Shown here piece by piece: positions 1 to 5,244 of a DNA stretch of 13,108 bases. The position numbers and the translations under genes are program-made. The notes under the pieces were generated by a model that was not told the DNA's origin, did not search any database, and saw only the letters and a program-made list of their open reading frames with translations. This DNA is from Prevotella sp. UBA1104 (GTDB taxonomy: Bacteria; Bacteroidota; Bacteroidia; Bacteroidales; Bacteroidaceae). Every line of letters starts with the position of its first letter. The first letter of the stretch is position 1. The DNA lies in assembly GCA_002314055.1 (NCBI GenBank), contig DCBP01000018.1, positions 2,765 to 15,872 of the forward strand. Reading direction: 5' to 3'.

Positions 1-15
1 AAAAAATAAGAAAAG

Positions 16-390
16 ATGAAAACAAACAGCGGAAAGATTTACAGAGTTGAATACACCACTCCAGATATGGAAAAGGGTGTTGTAGGTTACGAAACAATGG
101 TATATGCTACATGCGAAGAGCATGCTTGGCAGATATTCTATGCAGCCAACAAGGATGCGACAATTAAGAACGTTGAAGAGGTTGATGATTGCATCTCGCA
201 GCATTACAAAGAGAGGAGCATGGTTCCCGAATTTGCCGTTGCTGAAGACATGATGTATGCGATGCTTGATGTGTTTAGGGGCGACAAGGAAGTAAAAATC
301 TATAATGCCGAACACGTCATTGATATTGCTTGCAGCATGGCTAAAACCGCCATTAAAGAGGCAGAGATGCTACATGAAAAGGAGGAATAG
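16..390 (+). CDS. Small phage protein of unknown function
   Basis: A 124-aa soluble acidic protein with no signal peptide or membrane segment. I do not recognise a family with a known role. The first 55 or so residues (IYRVEYTT, then YATCEEHAWQIFYAAN, then a short Ile/Val strand) read like a small alpha/beta domain of the kind seen in many Bacteroides phage accessory proteins. The rest is predicted helical and ends in a charged tail. It is the first complete gene of the rightward block. The preceding bases are AT-rich and include an in-frame stop at 7-9, so an upstream gene may end just outside the window. It is followed by a 60-base gap holding a hairpin leader, so it is probably the last gene of its transcript or is separated from the next by a regulatory element. 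Confidence 0.75.
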   Translation: MKTNSGKIYRVEYTTPDMEKGVVGYETMVYATCEEHAWQIFYAANKDATIKNVEEVDDCISQHYKERSMVPEFAVAEDMMYAMLDVFRGDKEVKIYNAEHVIDIACSMAKTAIKEAEMLHEKEE

Positions 391-403
391 TATTTAACCC
401 ACC

Positions 404-431
404 TTGTGCGTTGCCGTTTCCACGGCAGCGT
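404..431 (+). promoter_or_regulatory. TTGTGCG-hairpin leader element, copy 1
   Basis: Bases 404-410 read TTGTGCG and run into a 10-bp stem, 408-417 pairing with 422-431, with a 4-base loop TTCC; two of the pairs are G-U. The start codon of the next gene lies 19 bases after the stem. The same arrangement occurs at 3588-3614 before another gene (stem 10 bp, loop TCCT, 18 bases to ATG). The TAnnTTTG box expected just upstream is poor here (CCACCTTG). I infer a structured 5' leader at or near a transcription start. Its function (stability, translation control or protein binding) is unknown. Confidence 0.5.
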
Positions 432-450
432 GCATTAAAGCAGAATAATT

Positions 451-783
451 ATGATTGACGAAAAGAAAATACAGGAAGAATCCTACGAAATTACAGATGG
501 AACATTAGTTGAAGATGTATTGAGAAGAGCCGCTTTTGTTTATGGTGCTCACTGGGCACAGAAAGAGTTTGTAAAAAGCCTGTGGCATCCTGCTAAGGAA
601 GAGCCGAAAGAAAAAGGTTACATCATTACTAAGTGGTGGGTTGATAGCTTAAATGATACATACTATGAGTGTGATAATATTCAAGATAGAGTAAAATGGG
701 AAGAATATATCAAAGACCATCAAATAATGGAGTGGTGCTACCTCTCCGACATCCTACCAACAGAGAAAGGAGATGAGAAATGA
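451..783 (+). CDS. Small phage protein with DUF551-like features
   Basis: A 110-aa soluble protein. The N-terminal half contains AAFVYGAHWAQKEFVKSLW, an amphipathic helix common at the front of small Bacteroides phage proteins. Then come WHPAKEEPKE (about residues 46-55), a central region rich in Trp and Tyr, and a C-terminal MEWCYLSDILP. The spacing of a W-x-P-x-x-E-x-P opening and a W-x-x-L/I-x-x-x-L-P close recalls the DUF551 family, which is widespread in phages and has no known function. The match is by eye and the middle is shorter or more divergent than the usual domain. It is preceded by the first hairpin leader element and followed after about 50 bases by a short gene. No enzymatic motif is visible. 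Confidence 0.7.
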   Translation: MIDEKKIQEESYEITDGTLVEDVLRRAAFVYGAHWAQKEFVKSLWHPAKEEPKEKGYIITKWWVDSLNDTYYECDNIQDRVKWEEYIKDHQIMEWCYLSDILPTEKGDEK

Positions 784-832
784 AAAGAGGAGAATAAACA
801 ATGACACTAAATGAATTAATAGAAAGTAAAAT

Positions 833-976
833 ATGGAAGAGGAACTAACAAAAAGCGAGTTGATAACACTTCGAGCTATCCTGTATAGCTGTTATCTCGA
901 CTGTGTAGAGATAAAGGAACAGGAAGTAATCGAAAAAACAATAAACATTATACAAGATAAAATTACGAGATTATGA
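833..976 (+). CDS. Very short phage protein, 47 aa
   Basis: A 47-codon reading frame starting MEEELTKSELITLRAILYSC and ending DKITRL. It is mostly charged helix with two cysteines around residues 20-24 and no membrane segment. Its stop overlaps the start of the next gene in an ATGA arrangement (973-976), typical of translationally coupled phage genes, and it fills a gap otherwise without coding; these two facts are the reason to accept so short a frame. The function is unknown. A 15-codon frame (801-848) lies just before it and overlaps it in another frame. I do not call that one, but its translation could feed ribosomes to this start. Confidence 0.6.
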   Translation: MEEELTKSELITLRAILYSCYLDCVEIKEQEVIEKTINIIQDKITRL

Positions 977-1371
977 CAAGAGAAGAAGCAGCAAAGCTAT
1001 TGCCTATCTTGCAAGCGTTTGCAGAAGGCAGAGATATAGAGTATTTTGATACAGGCAGTAGTATCTGGAGAAAGTCAATAGACCCTGCATTTGATGAAAG
1101 TGTAAATTACCGCATCAAGCCAGAGCCTAAGTACCGCCCATTCAAGGATGCAGAAGAGTGCTGGAATGAGATGTTGAAGCATCAGCCTGTGGGGTGGGTG
1201 AAAGCAACAGCAAATAATATTCGTTGCAAAAGACACCTCTATGTTCTTATTACAAACTTACAAATTTATACTATGCGTCTGTCAGGTGGAGATGAAGAAA
1301 AAATTAAGGATGCCTTTGAGTTATATACTTTTGCCGACGGAACTCCATTCGGAATAAAGGAGGAGGAATAG
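973..1371 (+). CDS. Phage protein of unknown function, 132 aa
   Basis: A soluble 132-aa protein in two visible parts. Residues 1-50 start with a helix (TREEAAKLLPILQAFAEG) and lead into a strand that ends VNYRIKPEPKYRPF. From about residue 57 comes AEECWNEMLKHQPVGWVK and a strand-rich second half closing with FADGTPFG. This YRIKPEPKYRPF / EECW / H-x-P-x-GWVK combination recurs in small proteins of Bacteroides phages, from general familiarity; none that I know of has an assigned role. No catalytic residues stand out. It starts inside the stop of the preceding short gene, and its own end (AAAGGAGGAGG near 1357-1367) supplies a strong ribosome binding site for the following membrane protein, so these genes are translated together. 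Confidence 0.75.
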   Translation: MTREEAAKLLPILQAFAEGRDIEYFDTGSSIWRKSIDPAFDESVNYRIKPEPKYRPFKDAEECWNEMLKHQPVGWVKATANNIRCKRHLYVLITNLQIYTMRLSGGDEEKIKDAFELYTFADGTPFGIKEEE

Positions 1372-1372
1372 T

Positions 1373-1558
1373 ATGGGAATATTGAAAAGAACATTATTTG
1401 CCCTCCTACTTCCTCTGATTTTCATATTGACAGGATTTCAGATTATGTGGTTATTTATTAAAGTACTCTTAGTATGGGTGGCTACTGGTAAAGATACTGA
1501 TATATTAGACGAAGAATTGCTTATGGAAAAAGCATTAAAATTTATGTTTAAACAATGA
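1373..1558 (+). CDS. Small inner-membrane protein
   Basis: A 61-aa protein with a hydrophobic stretch from about residue 8 to residue 37 (LFALLLPLIFILTGFQIMWLFIKVLLVWVA). This is long enough for one long or two short membrane passes. A short acidic then helical C-terminal tail ends in FMFKQ. The N-terminal KR before the hydrophobic run favours an N-in orientation. The start is placed by an AAGGAGG-type ribosome binding site about 8 bases upstream, one base after the stop of the previous gene. The end overlaps the next start (ATGA at 1555-1558). The role is unknown. In an early phage region, options include altering the host membrane or excluding other phages, but nothing in the sequence decides this. 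It is too small and in the wrong block to be the main holin. Confidence 0.65.
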   Translation: MGILKRTLFALLLPLIFILTGFQIMWLFIKVLLVWVATGKDTDILDEELLMEKALKFMFKQ

Positions 1559-1737
1559 AAGTAATTAAAGATGCAACAGCAAAGGAATATACGTGTATAA
1601 AATGTAATTCTATACTTGAAGTTAGCACCAGGGATTTATTTCATGATATTTCTAATATTGGAGAAGAAAAACTTATATATAGAGATTATTATGTTTGTCC
1701 TTGTTGTGGATATTCAAACACTGTAAAAATTAATTAA
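1555..1737 (+). CDS. Small zinc-ribbon protein
   Basis: A 60-aa protein with two cysteine knuckles: C14-x-x-C17 (YTCIKC) and C48-P-C-C51 (YVCPCCGY), about 30 residues apart. This is the pattern of a zinc ribbon; the region between is predicted to be strand and loop. Proteins of this size with one ribbon usually bind nucleic acid or a partner protein. Nothing shows which applies here. The start overlaps the stop of the membrane-protein gene by 4 bases, and the stop is followed one base later by the start of the HExxH gene, so the three are co-translated. Base composition is AT-rich, like the following two genes. Confidence 0.7.
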   Translation: MKVIKDATAKEYTCIKCNSILEVSTRDLFHDISNIGEEKLIYRDYYVCPCCGYSNTVKIN

Positions 1738-1738
1738 T

Positions 1739-2128
1739 ATGGAACTGAATAATCAAATAATAAACGTACCAATTTTTAATTGCAATATACATCTGTTTAC
1801 TGATGATAAAGATAATATCAAAAAAGCTTTGCAAGCAGAGTTTGGCGAAGAGGGTACTGAACTCTTTAATGAAATAAAAGCAGATGATTCTATTGATGGT
1901 TTAAGCATAATGTTATCAAATGGCTATAAGATAATTTGGCTACCTAAATATCAAAATACTGATAGTGATAATAGTATATTAGTACATGAGATTTTCCATA
2001 CTGCTATTAATATCATGTTAAGTAGGGAAATTCAACTAAATAATGATACAGAAGAAGTTTGTGCTTATCTGATAGAATATCTATATGAAGAAATATTTAA
2101 AGTTATAAGAAGCAATGAAACTAATTAA
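1739..2128 (+). CDS. Putative HExxH metallopeptidase-like protein (rightward copy)
   Basis: A 129-aa soluble protein. Residues 83-87 are HEIFH in the context SILVHEIFHTAINIM, a zinc-binding HExxH helix. Downstream, E106 in TEEVCAYLIEYLYEEI could be the third ligand, as in gluzincin-type peptidases. The N-terminal 75 residues form a strand-rich lead (IINVPIFNCNIHLF, then GYKIIWLPKY) and there is no signal peptide, so it would act in the cytoplasm. Small phage proteins with this HExxH plus E-x-x-x-Y-L pattern are common, but I know of no proven substrate. A second protein with the same pattern is encoded on the other strand (7841-8230). The gene end overlaps the thyX start by 14 bases. Activity is inferred from the motif alone. 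Confidence 0.65.
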   Translation: MELNNQIINVPIFNCNIHLFTDDKDNIKKALQAEFGEEGTELFNEIKADDSIDGLSIMLSNGYKIIWLPKYQNTDSDNSILVHEIFHTAINIMLSREIQLNNDTEEVCAYLIEYLYEEIFKVIRSNETN

Positions 2129-3035
2129 TCCAAGAGTAGAACAATGGGAATGTGGTTATACACTTCCTGAAATATGGTCGCATATAGCAAGATGTGCAAG
2201 GACATGTTATCAGTCTGAACCTCGTAGTAATGGTGAAACTGATGAAGAGTTTGTAAAGAGAGTTATACTTCGTAATCATTCCTTTGAAGAGATAGCTGAA
2301 AGTAGAGAGTTGCAACTCAAATTGCATCTTTCAGTTCTGGAGCACGGAACTGTATATCTTGCAATTCCTATAAGTTCTGCACATGATGACCTACATGAAG
2401 TTGCTGATAGCCCCTTTGCAAAAGGACTTCGCCACTATGTTAGTGGACATAACAGCTTTGACTATATTACAACTAACATGCGTGTAATTGTAGAAAATGG
2501 CTTTACTGATATTCTCAAATTTATTACTCCTCCAACTAAATATCATGTTCTTAGAACCACTTTCAACATCATCACAGATATTGGTGTAGCAAGAGAATTA
2601 GCAAGACATAGAAGCCATAGTATAAGTGAGGAGAGTACAAGGTTCTGCAACTATAGTAAAGATAAATTTGATAATGAACTGACATTTATTAAGCCTGAAT
2701 GGTTTAATTCTTTATATATAGATAAAGATGGACATTGGGATAATATTGGGTATTACAGTCATGATGATAGGGGACAAATAGAAGATTTCTATGCAGGTGG
2801 TTTATTGGTGGCAGAACGTAATTATCTTTACCTCCTAAAATGTGGTTGGTCTCCCCAACAGGCAAGACAAGTCTTACCTTTAAGCACCAAAGTTCAAACC
2901 ATTCACACAGCATTTAACGATGATTGGGAAGAATTTATAAAACTTAGAGCTGATGCTTGCAGTGGAAGTGTGCATCCTAATATGAAAATGATAGCAAATA
3001 CGATTAGAAGTAAATTATATGGAACAAATGAATAA
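2115..3035 (+). CDS. thyX: FAD-dependent thymidylate synthase ThyX
   Basis: ThyX makes dTMP from dUMP using methylene-tetrahydrofolate, FAD and NADPH. Phages carry it to secure thymidine for DNA replication. The diagnostic ThyX motif RHR-x7-S is complete: RHR at residues 164-166 and Ser174, in the string RHRSHSISEESTR. The supporting family features are LEHGTV at about 75-80 and the C-terminal WSPQQARQVLPLSTKV at 245-260, which contains the conserved ARxxLP segment. At 306 aa it is longer than typical bacterial ThyX (about 220-260 aa). The extra length is mainly an insertion between the signature motif and the C-terminal ARxxLP block (about residues 185-235) and an N-terminal extension, as seen in several phage versions. 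It begins inside the end of the HExxH gene and its last 17 bases overlap the next small gene, so it belongs to one polycistronic message. Confidence 0.95.
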   Translation: MKLINPRVEQWECGYTLPEIWSHIARCARTCYQSEPRSNGETDEEFVKRVILRNHSFEEIAESRELQLKLHLSVLEHGTVYLAIPISSAHDDLHEVADSPFAKGLRHYVSGHNSFDYITTNMRVIVENGFTDILKFITPPTKYHVLRTTFNIITDIGVARELARHRSHSISEESTRFCNYSKDKFDNELTFIKPEWFNSLYIDKDGHWDNIGYYSHDDRGQIEDFYAGGLLVAERNYLYLLKCGWSPQQARQVLPLSTKVQTIHTAFNDDWEEFIKLRADACSGSVHPNMKMIANTIRSKLYGTNE

Positions 3036-3192
3036 ACTAAATAACCAACTGGCAGTTCTTGAAGAGTTGCTGGTTGATTATAAAGGAAAGACTATCGACA
3101 ATATAATTCAACAACTTAAAGCAAGAATAGACAATAGTCCTAAAGTTGTTGATAGTAATCCTATTCTTGAAATTTTAAAAGAAATGATATGA
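3019..3192 (+). CDS. Very short phage protein, 57 aa
   Basis: A 57-codon frame (or 54 if it begins at the second Met, base 3028) reading MEQMNKLNNQLAVLEELL and onward to ILEILKEMI. It is almost entirely helical, with leucines and isoleucines spaced for a short coiled coil or a dimerising helix hairpin. Its beginning overlaps the end of thyX, and its stop overlaps the next start in an ATGA arrangement (3189-3192). It also fills what would otherwise be a 150-base gap in a dense block; this context is the main support for it being real. No family is recognised and the function is unknown. A small regulatory or scaffolding role would fit the composition but is speculative. Confidence 0.6.
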   Translation: MEQMNKLNNQLAVLEELLVDYKGKTIDNIIQQLKARIDNSPKVVDSNPILEILKEMI

Positions 3193-3575
3193 CAACAGAA
3201 GAGATGAAAGAATGCAAAGTCGGAGATACCGTATATGTAGTTTCGTATTTTCTCGACACTATCACCAAATATAGTGTTATATTTAAGCTTGCTTGCACTT
3301 TAGGGCTCAAGGCTGAGGATGGTGATGTTACCCGTGTTTCTTACCGCGAAGTATTCACCACCAAAGAAGACGCAGTAGAGGAATTAACAAGAAAGTATAT
3401 AAACGATTTAGCTCTTACAGTAGGCAATATTGAGAAAGGTATGGATACACTTGGGTCTTTCAATAAAGACGCTCTCGATGACGAGCTTCTGAATGATATT
3501 ATCGACTCAATTAAATCATACTATAAAATTGTAAAGGAGCGAAAAAATAAATCTTCATCCATACAGAACGAATAA
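3189..3575 (+). CDS. Phage protein of unknown function, 128 aa
   Basis: A soluble 128-aa protein. Residues 8-60 (CKVGDTVYVVSYFLDTITKY, then GDVTRVSYREVFTTKEDAVEEL) resemble a small beta-barrel module often found in short Bacteroides phage proteins: a KVGDxVYVV opening, several strands, then a TTKEDA turn into a helix. The second half is helical and charged and ends in a basic tail. No catalytic or nucleic-acid-binding motif is clear. It is translationally coupled to the preceding 57-aa gene and ends 57 bases before the next gene. The gap after it holds the second hairpin leader, so it is probably the last gene of the transcript that includes thyX. Confidence 0.72.
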   Translation: MTTEEMKECKVGDTVYVVSYFLDTITKYSVIFKLACTLGLKAEDGDVTRVSYREVFTTKEDAVEELTRKYINDLALTVGNIEKGMDTLGSFNKDALDDELLNDIIDSIKSYYKIVKERKNKSSSIQNE

Positions 3576-3581
3576 TTTTAT

Positions 3582-3614
3582 TAACTTTGTGCGGTGGCAT
3601 TCCTATGCCATCGC
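3582..3614 (+). promoter_or_regulatory. Bacteroidetes-type -7 box plus hairpin leader, copy 2
   Basis: TAACTTTG at 3582-3589 fits the Bacteroidetes -7 consensus TAnnTTTG exactly. No TTTG is present at the matching -33 spacing. It runs straight into TGCG and a 10-bp stem (3591-3600 pairing with 3605-3614, one G-U pair) with loop TCCT. The start codon follows 18 bases after the stem. With a start site about 7 bases after the box, the hairpin would sit at or very near the 5' end of the RNA. It shares its layout and the TTGTGCG string with the element at 404-431. It probably drives the two genes at 3633-4518. Confidence 0.6.
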
Positions 3615-3632
3615 CTTTAACAGCTAACAGCT

Positions 3633-4103
3633 ATGCCACGTAAATCAGAACAACTTCTATTGCAAAAATGCACCGACCTTATGGCTGCATACCGCCGTAT
3701 CGCTGACTCTTGCACTACACAGAAGCAAGCTTGGGAGAGGACTGTCGACAGCCCGGCACCACGATATTATATCACCCACTTCCAAGCATACCAGCGTATG
3801 CTCCAGTTCTATAAGAAAGATCCGGCAATACAAAACCTTCCGCTTTTGCAGCGCAGGCAATTTGAAGCTCTTTACGAAACTTGTCTCCGCATGTCGCAAC
3901 AAAAGGAATATGTCGGCATGTCCTTATATCAGCTCACGCAGTTTGCCATCTTGCAACCTGCTCCAAGTTTCTTCGTCTCACCAAAAAGTATGCCGCGGTA
4001 TTTCCAAATCGCAAAGCAATACGAGAACGACAAACACCGTCGCTTCCTTCACTTTTACAGGGATGAATATCTGAAAAATAAAAATAAGAAAAATGGAAAA
4101 TGA
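3633..4103 (+). CDS. Phage protein with an internally repeated PAP-aromatic motif
   Basis: A basic, helical 156-aa protein (KKNKNKKNGK-like tail, many Arg, Lys and Tyr). A short motif occurs twice: PAPRYYIT at residues 41-48 and PAPSFFVS at 109-116, each introducing a helix. This suggests an internal duplication with pseudo-twofold symmetry. Proteins of this look occur in Bacteroides phages and mobile elements, often near packaging genes, from general familiarity only; I do not know a proven function. The basic character and the twin motif fit a DNA-binding role, by inference. It is the first gene after the promoter and hairpin at 3582-3614, and its end overlaps the next gene by 11 bases, so the pair is an operon. 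Confidence 0.75.
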   Translation: MPRKSEQLLLQKCTDLMAAYRRIADSCTTQKQAWERTVDSPAPRYYITHFQAYQRMLQFYKKDPAIQNLPLLQRRQFEALYETCLRMSQQKEYVGMSLYQLTQFAILQPAPSFFVSPKSMPRYFQIAKQYENDKHRRFLHFYRDEYLKNKNKKNGK

Positions 4104-4518
4104 ATCTGCAAACGAAATAAGAAGGCGCTACACCCAGCAGCCTAAAGAAGACTTTATGATGCCTCGGCAGTTCCTTGAAGAGCTGTTCAATGAGGAGCGT
4201 GATAATATCCGTACCACTCTTGCCAAGGTTCGGGAAGACAATCCTAAGTTCTACCTCCGTACTATGCTTGAGGTCGGGAAAATTGTTGTCCCTAAAACGG
4301 GTACTATCCGTCATGATGTCGTCAATCATGATATGGATGAACTCTCTGCCCTCGCTCGCTCTTACGACGCCCCAAAGGTTATTGACGTCGATAACTCTTC
4401 TTATATCGAAGAGCTCACCCCCTGGGAAAATGCACAGGGCGAAAAGGTGCACCCCGATGTTCTTGACACCTCCGATGAGATTATGTCTTCTCTCCCCTCT
4501 CCCGACAAGGATAGCTGA
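4093..4518 (+). CDS. Acidic phage protein, possible terminase small subunit-like
   Basis: A 141-aa acidic protein. Residues 26-60 form a helical segment (FLEELFNEERDNIRTTLAKVREDNPKFYLRTMLEVGKIVVPK spans about 27-68). This resembles the small helical proteins annotated next to terminases in Bacteroidetes phages, with an E/D-N-I-R ... P-x-x-Y-L-x-x-x-L-x-x-x-K-x-V-x-P pattern. The last 60 residues look disordered and acidic. The similarity is by eye and no terminase large subunit follows here, so the call is weak; a plain unknown is an equal possibility. It is translationally coupled to the preceding gene. Its last 118 bases overlap the tail of a gene on the other strand, and no terminator is visible after it. 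Confidence 0.6.
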   Translation: MENESANEIRRRYTQQPKEDFMMPRQFLEELFNEERDNIRTTLAKVREDNPKFYLRTMLEVGKIVVPKTGTIRHDVVNHDMDELSALARSYDAPKVIDVDNSSYIEELTPWENAQGEKVHPDVLDTSDEIMSSLPSPDKDS

Positions 4519-4808
4519 CGACACTCGGCTTTTGCTATGCGGTAGGCTCTTGACACTCTCTCGTATTTTGCATCGTTCGCAAGCATCTGTCTTACGGCTT
4601 GCACTGTCCGTCCCATTATCCATGCCGCCGTTGTTACACTATACCCTTGTCTTATTATCTCGACAGCGAGAATACAGCGTGTCATTACCACGTTCTCTGT
4701 TCTCGTCTTGCCGAGCACATCTCCTATTGTAATCCTACCGTCTTCCGTGCCACAGCACCTTACCACATTCTCCACAATCCTCCTCAATTCTTTTTCTTTC
4801 TCATTCAT
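4401..4808 (-). CDS. Small protein resembling DnaA DNA-binding domain IV
   Basis: Starts at 4808 (MNEKEKEL), 17 bases after the preceding gene, giving 135 aa; a longer upstream frame would run into that gene. Residues about 9-85 follow the outline of the DnaA C-terminal domain: an opening helix (RRIVENVVRCC), RITIGDVLGKTRTENVVMTRCILAVEII, then a helix-turn-helix-like SVTTAAWIMGRTVQAVRQML. The DHxT-type signature that reads the DnaA box is replaced by RTVQAVR, so its target may differ. No ATPase domain is present. The C-terminal 35 residues overlap the oppositely oriented gene and look unlike a conserved domain (Ser, Gly and Cys rich), so the functional part probably ends near residue 100. It is the last gene of the leftward block. 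A DNA-binding role is inferred. Confidence 0.65.
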   Translation of the reverse strand: MNEKEKELRRIVENVVRCCGTEDGRITIGDVLGKTRTENVVMTRCILAVEIIRQGYSVTTAAWIMGRTVQAVRQMLANDAKYERVSRAYRIAKAECRQLSLSGEGREDIISSEVSRTSGCTFSPCAFSQGVSSSI

Positions 4809-4825
4809 AAGCCAAAAGTTTTGTG

Positions 4826-5230
4826 TTACATGCGTTTCACAATCTTCCTCCCTATCATTACCGCCAAGACAACCAAGACTGAAAATAGCCACAGTATTCT
4901 TACGCTCTTGTCTTTCTTATACACAACTTTCTCTACCGGATATGGCACTCTCACGGAGTCTACTTTCATTATCGTGTCTTGACGTATCTTGTCAATATCG
5001 CGATACCTCCATTCAGTGTGCCATCTGTCCTTATATACCGTGTCGTTCTTCATCCAAACACTTATGCTGTCATGAATCCACACGCTATCCCTTTTCGATA
5101 CTGAGTCAATTCTTGTTTTATACTCCGTATGGTATTCCGGCACACTCACATACTTTGTCTTGCAACCGAACATCAGTGTCAGTACGAAACAAACTGCAAG
5201 CCAAATCAGTCCTTTCAATATATTCCTCAT
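4826..5230 (-). CDS. Putative unimolecular spanin (lipoprotein with C-terminal membrane anchor)
   Basis: A 134-aa protein with three clear parts. (1) Residues 1-23 are a lipoprotein-like signal: a hydrophobic core (LIWLAVCFVLTLMF) ending in G22-C23; the lipobox is imperfect (M-F-G-C). (2) Residues 24-108 are polar and strand-rich with repeated DS-V and DT-V units (RIDSVSKRDSVWIHDSISV, later DTIMKVDSVRVPYPVEKVV). (3) Residues 111-127 (ILWLFSVLVVLAVMIG) are a membrane segment followed by KIVKRM. An outer-membrane lipid anchor plus a C-terminal inner-membrane anchor is the layout of u-spanins such as T1 gp11, which disrupt the outer membrane at the end of lysis. This fits a Gram-negative host and a late block that also has holin and endolysin. 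The identification rests on architecture, not on sequence similarity. Confidence 0.7.
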   Translation of the reverse strand: MRNILKGLIWLAVCFVLTLMFGCKTKYVSVPEYHTEYKTRIDSVSKRDSVWIHDSISVWMKNDTVYKDRWHTEWRYRDIDKIRQDTIMKVDSVRVPYPVEKVVYKKDKSVRILWLFSVLVVLAVMIGRKIVKRM

Positions 5231-5244
5231 ATCCGTTCTTTTCT

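Noticed and set aside
801..848. A 15-codon rightward frame (MTLNELIESKIWKRN) between two small genes.
   Set aside because: Too short to support on its own. It overlaps the better-supported 47-aa gene and has no recognisable content.
3934..4623. A 229-codon minus-strand open frame across the two rightward genes.
   Set aside because: It lies opposite two genes supported by operon spacing, protein-like composition and a promoter, and in a different frame from the DnaA-like gene. Its translation resembles no domain.
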